The notes below the pieces were generated by a model that saw only the letters and a program-made list of their open reading frames with translations, made no database searches and was not told where the DNA came from. A DNA stretch of 64,000 bases from Rhodococcus sp. PAMC28707 (GTDB lineage Bacteria; Actinomycetota; Actinomycetes; Mycobacteriales; Mycobacteriaceae). This document shows, piece after piece, positions 17,688 to 25,637 of this stretch. A program made the position numbers and the translations under genes. The number at the start of each line of letters is the position of its first letter. Position 1 is the first letter of the stretch. The stretch is taken from NCBI RefSeq assembly GCF_004795915.1, contig NZ_CP039253.1, forward strand, positions 1,364,001 through 1,428,000, in the 5' to 3' direction.

Positions 17688-18358
17688 CCGAGCGCGCAGC
17701 CGACGAGTCGGGCGAGACCACACGGTCCGCCAATGATGCGATCGCCGAAGCTGCCGAGAAGTTTGCAGCGGCGTCGACACGCAACATTCCGACGTTGCCG
17801 GATCTTCCGCACCCTGAAGATACCGCCAACCTTCGCCTCGGACCCGAACTGAATCCAGCGATGCTTGCGCTGCTTCCGTTGGTCGGCGTCTGGCGCGGCG
17901 AAGGCGAGGGTCGCGATCCCGAGTCGGGACAGGAGTACCCGTTCGGGCAGCAAATTGTCGTCTCACACGACGGCGGTGCCTACCTCAGCTGGGAATCTCG
18001 CTCGTGGCGCCTCGACTCCGACGGAAACTATGCGCATCCCGACCTTCGCGAAACCGGCTTCTGGCGAATTACCGGCGATGACGTCAAGGGCAGCGAGACG
18101 CCTGAGGTCATCGAGTTTCTGCTGACGCACAGCACCGGCGTCGTCGAACTCTATTACGGGCACGCGCTCAATCAGACTTCGTGGGAACTCGCGACCGATG
18201 TCGTGATCCGGTCCACTTCGGGCGCCCTCGTCGGTGGCGCCAAGCGGCTCTACGGCATCGTCGATGGTGCCGACCTCGCATACGTCGAGGAACGTGTAGA
18301 CGCCGACGGCGAACTGGCACCACGGCTGTCTGCGCGCCTCGTCCGCTATATCGGCTGA
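17684..18358 (+). CDS. Ferric nitrobindin-like protein (Rv0813c type), heme His missing
   Basis: Ten-stranded beta-barrel protein of the THAP4/nitrobindin (FABP-like) family. The hallmark GVWRGEGEG lies at residues 68-76, followed by the conserved GGAYLSW and ETGFWR segments. True nitrobindins bind heme through a C-terminal His in a pHLxAxL context; here the aligned segment is [10 protein letters not shown], so Arg replaces His and heme binding is doubtful, as noted for Rv0813c-type relatives. About 55 extra N-terminal residues precede the barrel. GTG 17684 overlaps the stop of the small membrane peptide. A lipid or other small hydrophobic ligand is possible; the role is unknown. Confidence 0.83.
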   Translation: MTERAADESGETTRSANDAIAEAAEKFAAASTRNIPTLPDLPHPEDTANLRLGPELNPAMLALLPLVGVWRGEGEGRDPESGQEYPFGQQIVVSHDGGAYLSWESRSWRLDSDGNYAHPDLRETGFWRITGDDVKGSETPEVIEFLLTHSTGVVELYYGHALNQTSWELATDVVIRSTSGALVGGAKRLYGIVDGADLAYVEERVDADGELAPRLSARLVRYIG

Positions 18359-18442
18359 CAACACTCTTTCCAGCCCAGAGGCCCTCATGGGTCCTTCAGC
18401 CAGCCGTCGGCCCTTCAAGAGATTCTCCCCGCGCACGCGAAC

Positions 18443-18502
18443 GGCCCCCGAGCCATACCTGCTTTCAGGTCTCGGGCGGATTAGACCGAGGGCTCGGGGG
18501 CC
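18443..18502. terminator. Three-way-junction structured element between convergent genes
   Basis: A perfect 12-bp outer stem (18443-18454 with 18491-18502, GGCCCCCGAGCC and GGCTCGGGGGCC) encloses two hairpins: ACCTG-CTTT-CAGGT (18457-18470) and CTCGG/CCGAG (18471-18490). Only two bases are unpaired at the junction. No T-run follows. It sits in the 237-nt gap between the nitrobindin-like gene and the end of cydC, so termination in both directions is the simplest role; a small RNA is possible. Confidence 0.55.
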
Positions 18503-18595
18503 GGGTAGCTGCCTTGGATTCGCTTGCCGCTCGCGCGGTCTTCGAAAAGTGAATCCGTCAGCGGTTGCGGCTAGCTGACAGCCACCTCACGCGTC

Positions 18596-20311
18596 CTAGA
18601 GTTCTTCAACGTCAGACCACCTCCTCTCCCGTGTACTCGACAACGTACGCCGCGATTCCGAAGTCGGCAAAGGAATATTTCCGCCGGACATGCCGAGGTC
18701 CAAGACCAGGTCCGCATGGTTGTCCGCCGGAAGCTGATGCGTCACCACCACGACCGCACGATTACCGTCGACGATACCGTCGGAGCGGTCGAGGAGCCGT
18801 CGCAACAGCTGCGCTCCCCCGTCGTCGTCGAGGTGTTCGGTCGGCTCGTCCAGCAGCAGAATCGGCGCGTCGGACAACAGCGCACGAGCCAGCAGAATGC
18901 GTCGACGCTGACCTCCGGACACCGCCTGCGCACCGCCGACGAGGGTCGTGTCGATGCCGTCAGGGAGGGAAGAGATCCAAGCGCCGAGGCCGACTCGGTC
19001 GAGCGCCTCGACCGCCTCGTCCGGCTGGACGTCGCCGCGTGCCACCCTCAGGTTTTCGAGAATCGAGGTGTCGAACAGGTGCGCATCCTCGGCGAAGAAA
19101 CGGGCACCGGAGCCCTCGACGGTTCCGCTGATCGGCGGCAGCAGTCCCGCGAGCGTCATCAAGAGGGTGCTTTTGCCGATGCCGCTGGGGCCGACGATCG
19201 CTACCCTCGCTCCGGGACCTACCTCGAGATCGACCGGCACCGTAGTCGAGGAAGACCCCGGCCAGCCACACCGCAAGTTTCTCGCACTGACACGGTCGGT
19301 GAGCGAGTCCAGATCATTCACCGTCTGCGGAGCGGCCTCATCCGCAGCGTCCAGCAGCTCCACGATGCGTGACGCCGAAATGCGGGCCCTCGTCAGTGCA
19401 ATGGCAGCACCAGGCAGAGCAGAGGTCGCCTCGAAGGCGGAAAGGGGCACCAGCACGATGATCGCCAACGCCATCGGCGTCATACCACCAGCTGTTCCGC
19501 CCGTGCTGCCGTACAACGAGATACCGACCAGCAAGGAGCCCAGCACCGCCGCACCGATAGAGAGAGGTAATGCCGCGTCGGCGAAGGCTGCAGGCAGTGC
19601 CGCTCGGTCGCGGGCCTTCACCGATGCGCGGTTGGCTTCGGCAGCATCCCGAAGGGTCTCGTGCAATCGTCCGGCGACCCGCAATTCCCCGGCGTGATCG
19701 AGGGCGCGGACGGCGGTTTCGCTGAACTCCGCACGGGCCGAAATGCCCTCGGACTCGGCGATGACGGCAGCTCTCGCCGCCCAGTAGGGCGCGAGTACCC
19801 CGGCGACCGCGAGAGCCAGCAACAAAATCAGTGCCGCAGCCGGCGAGACGAACGCCAACACGACGACAGCTGCAATCGCCAGAACTATCGATACGCAGAT
19901 CGGCACGATCGCACGTACCACGACGTCACCGAGCACGTCGACGTCGTTGCCGGTGCGCGACATCAGATCGCCGCGACGCAATCCCGCTGCTGCAGCCGGG
20001 TTGCCTGCGGCGAGTCGTTCGTAGAGACGAGTTCTCGCCGACGTCGTGCCGCGCAGGGCGGTGTCGTGGGTTGCCAGGCGTTCCAGGTATCGGAACGCCC
20101 CGCGCGAAATGCCCAGTGCCCTAACCGCTACGACGGCGACCGTCAGATCCAACACCGGTGGCATCTGCCAGGCGCGGGTGATGAGCCAGGCGGATACTGC
20201 CGCAAGGGTCAGTGCGCTACCCAAGGTCGCGACCCCTGCCGCCACGGACATGGCGACTCGGGACGGCCGAAGTTCGAGAAGTTCGAGAGCGCGCCGAAGG
20301 TCAACGAGCAT
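18596..20311 (-). CDS. cydC: Thiol reductant ABC exporter subunit CydC
   Basis: Half of the CydDC exporter, which is needed to assemble cytochrome bd by exporting glutathione/cysteine-type reductant in E. coli; the exported thiol in an organism that uses mycothiol is unknown. Six membrane helices in the first 300 residues are followed by an ATPase domain with GPSGIGKST, VSGGQRRRILLARALL and ILLLDEPTEHLD. Start 20311 (MLVDLRRALELL) overlaps the end of cydD by 11 nt; an earlier frame start at 20344 adds unrelated residues. Last gene of cydABDC. Confidence 0.93.
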   Translation of the reverse strand: MLVDLRRALELLELRPSRVAMSVAAGVATLGSALTLAAVSAWLITRAWQMPPVLDLTVAVVAVRALGISRGAFRYLERLATHDTALRGTTSARTRLYERLAAGNPAAAAGLRRGDLMSRTGNDVDVLGDVVVRAIVPICVSIVLAIAAVVVLAFVSPAAALILLLALAVAGVLAPYWAARAAVIAESEGISARAEFSETAVRALDHAGELRVAGRLHETLRDAAEANRASVKARDRAALPAAFADAALPLSIGAAVLGSLLVGISLYGSTGGTAGGMTPMALAIIVLVPLSAFEATSALPGAAIALTRARISASRIVELLDAADEAAPQTVNDLDSLTDRVSARNLRCGWPGSSSTTVPVDLEVGPGARVAIVGPSGIGKSTLLMTLAGLLPPISGTVEGSGARFFAEDAHLFDTSILENLRVARGDVQPDEAVEALDRVGLGAWISSLPDGIDTTLVGGAQAVSGGQRRRILLARALLSDAPILLLDEPTEHLDDDGGAQLLRRLLDRSDGIVDGNRAVVVVTHQLPADNHADLVLDLGMSGGNIPLPTSESRRTLSSTRERRWSDVEEL

Positions 20312-21974
20312 GGCGTGCCTGCACTTCGATGATCGTGTCGGCACTGATGAGAACCGACCGACGGTGACCGACCACTACGACGGTTCTGCCCTCGTCGGCC
20401 AGGCGACGAATGGTTTTCAGTACTGTCGCTTCGTGGGTCGCGTCGAGGTGAGCCGTGGGTTCGTCGAGCAGAAGCACCGGGGCCGAGGAGGTCAGGACTC
20501 GTGTCAGGGCGAGACGTTGGCGTTGTCCGAGGGAGAGCCCGACACCTCCGGTACCGACGACGGTCTGCCATCCGAGCGGTAGCTCTGCCAGAACCTGATC
20601 GAAACCTGTTGCTGCACAGATGCTGTCGAGTTCCTGGGGATCGGGCCGTGTTCCGGTGAGCAGGAGATTGCTCTCCAGGGTGCCGGGAAGAAGGACGGGT
20701 CGTTGCGGGAGCCATGCGATCTGACGCCACCAGGACTGCACATCGACCTCGGCCAAGTCTGTTCCGCCGACGGTGACCCTGCCTTCGTCGGGCGCAGTCA
20801 GCGCGAGCATCACGCTCAGCGCCGTCGACTTTCCTGCCCCGTTCGCACCGGCCAGCACTGTCACGGTGCCGGGTTCGAATACGGCGTCGAGTCGGTGTGG
20901 GGCGCTGCCGCCACGTGCATCGACAGAAATCGAGGCCAGCTCCAGTCTTGCGCCGAAGGCTTGAATCGAACGCGTTCCCGCCCTCTCCGTCGGGCGATCG
21001 TCCAGCACGCCGAACGCCTTCTCCGACGCCGCGACGCCGTCCTCGGCTGCGTGGAATTGGGCCCCGACCCGGCGTAGCGGAACGTACACCTCGGGCGCGA
21101 GTACCAGCGCGATGATGCCGGCCTCGAGAGCCATGTCCCCGAAGACCAGTCGGAGTCCGATGCTCACGGCGACGAGAGCCACACACAGTGTGGCAAGCAG
21201 TTCGAGCACCATCGAGGACAGAAACGCGATCTTCAGTGCGCGCATGGTCGCGCGGCGATGTGCTTCGCCGAGTGCCCGGACCCGCGCTGCAGGCCCGTGT
21301 TCACGGCCAAGTGCCCGGAGCGTCGGAAGTCCTGCAAGGAGGTCGAGTAGTTGGGCAGACAGTCGCGTCATCGATTCGAGCGTCGCCTCTGCTTTCCCCT
21401 TGGTCAGCAGGCCGATCAGGATCATGAAGATCGGAATCAGCGGAAGCGTGACAAAGATGATCACTGCCGATGTCAGATCCTCGGTCAGGATGACCATGAG
21501 TGTCAGTGGCGTCAGCGTTCCCGCGAGGATCAACGCGGGCACGTAGCCGGTGAGATAGGGCGCGAGGCCGCCTAAAGCCCTGGTCACGACCGTGGCAACG
21601 CCTTCGCGCTCGGAATCGAGTCGACGTGGATCACTGTTCGACGCGGCGGCGAGGACGTCGTTCTCGAGTTCTTCGACCACGCGCGAGGCCGCACGATGCG
21701 CGTAGCGCGATTGCAGCCAAGTCGAGGTAGTCCTGACCACGATGGCTCCGGCAAGAACCGCCAACTGCCCGGACCAGTGCGAGATCGATCGTGCTGCGGG
21801 ATCGGTGATGACACCCGCGAGCACTGTGCCTGTCATGACCGCGGAGACGATGATCGCCGCGGTATCGACAAGCGACAGAAGCACTGTCGACAGCAGATAC
21901 CGCCGCGCCGATCGCGAGTATCGCCACAACCGAGGGTCGATAGGCCCCCGGCGCGGCGCGGCGGTGACTGTCAT
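20301..21974 (-). CDS. cydD: Thiol reductant ABC exporter subunit CydD
   Basis: Partner of CydC (557 residues): an N-terminal six-helix domain and a C-terminal ATPase with GANGAGKST, LSLGQRQRLALTRVL and VLLLDEPTAHLD. The ATG at 21974 overlaps the cydB stop (ATGA), fixing the start; the apparent N-terminal extension of the open frame is antisense reading of cydB. In M. tuberculosis CydD and CydC also follow CydAB. Confidence 0.93.
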   Translation of the reverse strand: MTVTAAPRRGPIDPRLWRYSRSARRYLLSTVLLSLVDTAAIIVSAVMTGTVLAGVITDPAARSISHWSGQLAVLAGAIVVRTTSTWLQSRYAHRAASRVVEELENDVLAAASNSDPRRLDSEREGVATVVTRALGGLAPYLTGYVPALILAGTLTPLTLMVILTEDLTSAVIIFVTLPLIPIFMILIGLLTKGKAEATLESMTRLSAQLLDLLAGLPTLRALGREHGPAARVRALGEAHRRATMRALKIAFLSSMVLELLATLCVALVAVSIGLRLVFGDMALEAGIIALVLAPEVYVPLRRVGAQFHAAEDGVAASEKAFGVLDDRPTERAGTRSIQAFGARLELASISVDARGGSAPHRLDAVFEPGTVTVLAGANGAGKSTALSVMLALTAPDEGRVTVGGTDLAEVDVQSWWRQIAWLPQRPVLLPGTLESNLLLTGTRPDPQELDSICAATGFDQVLAELPLGWQTVVGTGGVGLSLGQRQRLALTRVLTSSAPVLLLDEPTAHLDATHEATVLKTIRRLADEGRTVVVVGHRRSVLISADTIIEVQARHAR

Positions 21975-23014
21975 GACTTGCGACCGAGTGACAATCCGAT
22001 CGAGTCGGGAATGTGTGCGGTGGAGATGCGCTGGCGGAATACCCAGTAAGTCCATGCCTGGTATCCGATGATGACCGGTGCCGTGAAGGCCGCTGCCCAG
22101 GTCATCACCTTGAGCGTGTACGGGCTCGACGACGCGTTCTCGATGGTCAAGCTGAACGCAGGGTCGGTCGTGGACGGCATCACGTCGGGGAACAGTGATC
22201 CGAACAGCAGAACGACGACGGCGATGACGGCGATCGTGGTGAACACGAATGCCCAGCCCTCGCGCACCTTGGCGGTGAGAGCGACAACGGCGATCAGCGC
22301 GAGAGCGGCGATCCCGACCATGATCCACGTCCACCCCGTCCCGTATGCGAGTTGAGTCCACAATGCGAAGGCGCCGCCGACCACAACAGCCGGAACAGAT
22401 AGCCGTACCGCCATTTTGACCGCGTCCTCGTGCACATCCCCTGCAGTCTTGAGCGCAATGAACACGGCTCCGTGCAGCGCGAACACCAGAGCCATCGTGG
22501 CGCCGCCGAGCAAGGCATACGGGGAGAGCAGGTCGAGGAACCCGGCGGTCACCTTCTTGTTCTCGTCGATTGCGACTCCGCGCACGATGTTGGCGAACGC
22601 GACGCCCCACAGCACGGCCGGTATCCACGAGCCGATTCCGATGCCGAGATCACAGCGTCGTCGCCACACCGGGTCGTCGATCTTGCCGCGGTACTCGATA
22701 GCGCAGATACGCAGGATGAGCGCGACGAGGATCAGCAGCAACGGTATATAGAACCCGGAGAACAGGGTTGCGTACCACTCCGGGAATGCCGCGAACAGTG
22801 CACCTCCGGCGGTGATGAGCCACACCTCGTTTCCGTCCCACACCGGTCCGATGGTGTTGAGAACTGCGCGACGCCGGCGTTCTCCGACTTTCGGATCCGA
22901 TGCCCGTCCGAAGACCGGGATCAGCATGCCGACGCCGAAGTCGAAACCTTCGAGGACGAAGTAGCCGGTGAACAACACTGCGATCGCTACGAACCAGAAT
23001 TCTTGAAGTCCCAT
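21971..23014 (-). CDS. cydB: Cytochrome bd ubiquinol oxidase subunit II (CydB)
   Basis: Membrane subunit of the bd-type quinol oxidase (347 residues, eight to nine helices). The N-terminus MGLQEFWFVAIAVLFTGYFVLEGFDFGVG and the segment GPVWDGNEVWLITAGGALFAAFPEWYA are the family hallmarks. It starts 11 nt after cydA and is overlapped by cydD. Confidence 0.97.
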   Translation of the reverse strand: MGLQEFWFVAIAVLFTGYFVLEGFDFGVGMLIPVFGRASDPKVGERRRRAVLNTIGPVWDGNEVWLITAGGALFAAFPEWYATLFSGFYIPLLLILVALILRICAIEYRGKIDDPVWRRRCDLGIGIGSWIPAVLWGVAFANIVRGVAIDENKKVTAGFLDLLSPYALLGGATMALVFALHGAVFIALKTAGDVHEDAVKMAVRLSVPAVVVGGAFALWTQLAYGTGWTWIMVGIAALALIAVVALTAKVREGWAFVFTTIAVIAVVVLLFGSLFPDVMPSTTDPAFSLTIENASSSPYTLKVMTWAAAFTAPVIIGYQAWTYWVFRQRISTAHIPDSIGLSLGRKS

Positions 23015-23025
23015 GATCGTTCCCC

Positions 23026-24492
23026 TCAGTACGCGAACGAGAGTTGTTGCGGAGCGTCGTCATCCGTCGGATCGTCTTGATCGCTACCCGGTGGGTGCTG
23101 ATCGTGTTCCAGCGGGCCTTCGACGACATATTTGTGGAGGAGGAAGTACCACACGACGCCAAGAGCTGCGTAGACCACCGTGAACGTCACCAGCGAGGCA
23201 ACGACGAGGGAGGCCGGATGATCGGACACTCCCTGATCGACAGTGAGTCTTATTCGATCGACGCCGGTCGGGTTGGGCGCGACAACCCACGGCTGACGTC
23301 CCATTTCGGTGAAGATCCAGCCGGCACTGTTGGCCAGGAACGGCGTCGGGATCGCGGCGAGGCTCAGCCAGGAGAACCAGCGCTGGTTCGGGACGCGTCC
23401 ACCTCGGGTCACCCAGAGTCCGGCGATCGCGAGCAGTGCCGAGCCCGCGGCCAGACCGATCATCGCGCGGAAAGACCAGTAGGTGACGAACAGGTTGGGT
23501 CGGTAATTGCCCGGCCCGAACTGCTGTTCGTACTGAAGTTGTAGGTCTTCGACGCCCTGCAGGGTGACTCCGGAGAACTGCCCCTCGGCAAGGTAGGGCA
23601 GCACGAACGGCACTTCGAGAACGTGAGTGACGCCGTCGCAGTTGTTGTGGGTGCCGACGGTCAGGATCGAGAAGTTCGGATCGGTTTCGGTGTGGCAGAG
23701 CGATTCCGCCGAGGCCATCTTCATGGGTTGCTGCTCGAACATGAGCTTGCCCTGGACGTCACCGGTGTAGATCAGCGCGATGCCGGACAGGATCATGACC
23801 ACGAAGGACATGCGAGCGGCCGGACGGAACATGCTCCGCGAGTTGGTGTCGCCACCCTTGCGTGCCTCACGCACCATCCACCAGCCCGAGATCCCGGCGA
23901 CGAACGTTCCGGCCGTCAGGAATGCACCGGCAACGGCGTGCGGGAATGCGGCGAGGGCGGTGTTGTTGGTGAGCAGTTCCCAGATACTCGTCAGTTCCGC
24001 GCGACCGGTCTCTTCGTTGTAGATCGCACCGACTGGATGCTGCATGAACGAGTTGGCGGCGATGATGAAGAAGGCGGAGGCATTGACACCGATAGCGACG
24101 AGCCAGATCGTGGCCAGGTGAACGAGTTTGGGCAGCCGGCCCCATCCGAAGATCCACAGTCCGAGGAAGGTCGACTCGAGGAAGAACGCGACGAGCCCTT
24201 CCAGCGCGAGCGGTGCGCCGAAGACGTCACCGACGAAGCGGGAGTACTCGCTCCAGTTCATGCCGAACTGAAACTCCTGGACGATGCCGGTTGCGACACC
24301 GAGCGCGAAGTTTATGAGGAAGAGTTTTCCGAAGAACTTGGTCAGTCGATACCAGGAGTCCTTCTTGGTGATCACCCACATCGTCTGCATCGCCGCGATG
24401 ATCGGGGCAAGACCGATCGTCAGCGGAACGAGAATGAAGTGGTAGACGGTGGTGATACCGAATTGCCACCTCGAAATGTCCAAGGTATCCAT
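23026..24492 (-). CDS. cydA: Cytochrome bd ubiquinol oxidase subunit I (CydA)
   Basis: Heme-bearing subunit of cytochrome bd, the high-affinity oxygen-reducing oxidase that supports growth in low oxygen and resists nitric oxide. The 488-residue protein has the N-terminal His18 in TTVYHFILVPLTIGL, the GRQPW motif (in TEMGRQPWVVAPNPTGVD) and a short Q-loop, as usual for actinobacteria. It is first in cydABDC. An inverted repeat lies 30 nt upstream of its start. Confidence 0.97.
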   Translation of the reverse strand: MDTLDISRWQFGITTVYHFILVPLTIGLAPIIAAMQTMWVITKKDSWYRLTKFFGKLFLINFALGVATGIVQEFQFGMNWSEYSRFVGDVFGAPLALEGLVAFFLESTFLGLWIFGWGRLPKLVHLATIWLVAIGVNASAFFIIAANSFMQHPVGAIYNEETGRAELTSIWELLTNNTALAAFPHAVAGAFLTAGTFVAGISGWWMVREARKGGDTNSRSMFRPAARMSFVVMILSGIALIYTGDVQGKLMFEQQPMKMASAESLCHTETDPNFSILTVGTHNNCDGVTHVLEVPFVLPYLAEGQFSGVTLQGVEDLQLQYEQQFGPGNYRPNLFVTYWSFRAMIGLAAGSALLAIAGLWVTRGGRVPNQRWFSWLSLAAIPTPFLANSAGWIFTEMGRQPWVVAPNPTGVDRIRLTVDQGVSDHPASLVVASLVTFTVVYAALGVVWYFLLHKYVVEGPLEHDQHPPGSDQDDPTDDDAPQQLSFAY

Positions 24493-24522
24493 GACGACTC
24501 CGACTCTCCCGCCCCCCGGGCA

Positions 24523-24538
24523 GGTAACTGAAGTTACC
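24523..24538. promoter_or_regulatory. Inverted repeat upstream of cydA, possible operator
   Basis: GGTAACT-GA-AGTTACC, a perfect 7-bp inverted repeat with a 2-nt centre, 31-46 nt upstream of the cydA ATG and so within the likely promoter. It matches neither a Rex nor a CRP site; the regulator is unknown. Confidence 0.4.
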
Positions 24539-24573
24539 GCTCACGCGGGCTTGTTACAGCGACTCCCAGATTA

Positions 24574-24592
24574 CTACTACGCGAAGTAGTAG
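24574..24592 (-). terminator. Hairpin right after the pabC stop
   Basis: CTACTAC (24574-24580) and GTAGTAG (24586-24592) form a 7-bp stem 1 nt downstream of the pabC stop codon on the minus strand. No clear T-run follows, so it is a weak terminator candidate separating pabC from cydABDC. Confidence 0.4.
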
Positions 24593-24593
24593 C

Positions 24594-25472
24594 TCAAGCG
24601 TCGACAGTGTCGCCCTCCCCACGTTCGATCGCGAAATCGACCATCGAACGGATGTCGTCGGCGTTGTCAGGGGTGCCAAGCGTGACCCCGTTCAGGGTGA
24701 CGACACGCGCCGCGAGTGTGATACTCGAGACCAACCAAACGCCCTCTGCAGCAATCAGATCCGCAGGAAAGATGTTCGACTTCTCGCAGGTGTATCCCTT
24801 AGCGGTCGCGACGTCGAACAAGGCGTCGACAGTGGTACCCGCCAAGATCCCGTGCTCGACCGGCGGTGTGATCAGTGTCTTACCGCGAGAGATGACCACC
24901 GTGGACCGCGGACCCTCGAGAACCTGCCCCTCATTGCTGGTATAGATCACCTCGTCGGCACCCTGCTGGGCGGCATACCGCAAAGCGGCCATGTTGGTCG
25001 CATACGACAGCGTCTTGGCACCCATCAACTGCCACGGCGCTGCCGCAGCAAAATCCACCGAGTACCCGCGGCCGAGCGTGATAGCCGACACCCCTTCCGC
25101 ACGGGCCTTGGCAACCCGTTCGTGCAGTGGACCCACGGTCGCGTAACCCGTCGGGCCACCACCACTCTCCCTGCCGCGACTCAACACCACCCGCAGCGCA
25201 CCCTCGCTCCGCGTCTTGCGCTCCCACTCGTCCACCGCGAGCCCGATGACCAGCCTCCAGTCATCCAAGTCGGGCTCAGGCAGATCTAGAGCCCTCGCCG
25301 AGGAAGCCAGGCGCGTCAGGTGCCTCTCCACCCCACACGCCGCGCCGTCCCGAATCAGAAGCGTCTCGAAAACTCCGTCACCCCGAACTGCGGCAAGGTC
25401 GTCGGCACACAAAAGCGGTTGATCTGCGTCGTGAACTTGCCCATCGAGGGTCACTACTACACGGTCGGACAT
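24594..25472 (-). CDS. pabC: Aminodeoxychorismate lyase (class IV aminotransferase fold)
   Basis: PLP enzyme that converts 4-amino-4-deoxychorismate to 4-aminobenzoate and pyruvate in folate synthesis. The 292-residue protein has the fold-type IV motifs: FETLLIRDG at the N-terminus, the PLP Lys in LMGAKTLSYATNM, and SNEGQVLEGPRSTVV. ATG 25472 lies 7 nt after a TAGGGT -10 element, so the mRNA is probably leaderless; the open frame upstream runs through the tandem repeats and is not coding. A branched-chain or D-amino acid aminotransferase cannot be excluded from sequence alone. Confidence 0.82.
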   Translation of the reverse strand: MSDRVVVTLDGQVHDADQPLLCADDLAAVRGDGVFETLLIRDGAACGVERHLTRLASSARALDLPEPDLDDWRLVIGLAVDEWERKTRSEGALRVVLSRGRESGGGPTGYATVGPLHERVAKARAEGVSAITLGRGYSVDFAAAAPWQLMGAKTLSYATNMAALRYAAQQGADEVIYTSNEGQVLEGPRSTVVISRGKTLITPPVEHGILAGTTVDALFDVATAKGYTCEKSNIFPADLIAAEGVWLVSSITLAARVVTLNGVTLGTPDNADDIRSMVDFAIERGEGDTVDA

Positions 25473-25479
25473 GGCGCCC

Positions 25480-25485
25480 ACCCTA
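25480..25485 (-). promoter_or_regulatory. -10 element of pabC
   Basis: TAGGGT on the minus strand, 7 nt before the pabC ATG. The tandem repeat array begins 3 nt further upstream, so any -35 or activator region lies inside the array. Confidence 0.55.
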
Positions 25486-25488
25486 GTT

Positions 25489-25620
25489 GGGTCGCTCCGC
25501 AGGCTGCGCTCCTGCCTTATCGGGTCGCTCCGCAGGCTGCGCTCCTGCCTGATCGGGTCGCTCCGCAGGCTGCGCTCCTGCCTGATCGGGTCGCTCCGCA
25601 GGCTGCGCTCCTGCCTGATG
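25489..25620 (+). repeat. Tandem repeat array A: four 33-nt units
   Basis: Four nearly identical 33-nt units (25489-25521, 25522-25554, 25555-25587, 25588-25620). Each carries the core GGTCGCTCCGCAGGCTGCGC plus TCC and a short TGCCTGATC tail. Only two bases vary: TTATC in unit 1 and a final G in unit 4. The core is a 3-base variant of the one in arrays B (36601) and C (59656). The array fills the space between the divergent pabC and ygfZ -10 elements. Confidence 0.95.
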
Positions 25621-25624
25621 CTCC

Positions 25625-25630
25625 TACTAT
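25625..25630 (+). promoter_or_regulatory. -10 element of ygfZ, leaderless start
   Basis: TACTAT followed by 7 nt and the GTG at 25638. The last unit of repeat array A ends 4 nt before it. Confidence 0.6.
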
Positions 25631-25637
25631 GGGAGAC

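Noticed and set aside
22068..24531. Plus-strand open frames across cydB and cydA
   Set aside because: Mirror frames of the cyd genes with strongly acidic, low-sense translations.
25320..25637. N-terminal extension of ygfZ made of RVAPQAALLPD repeats
   Set aside because: The frame is open only because the repeats rarely contain stops; a well-placed -10 and GTG at 25638 lie downstream, and homologues begin there.
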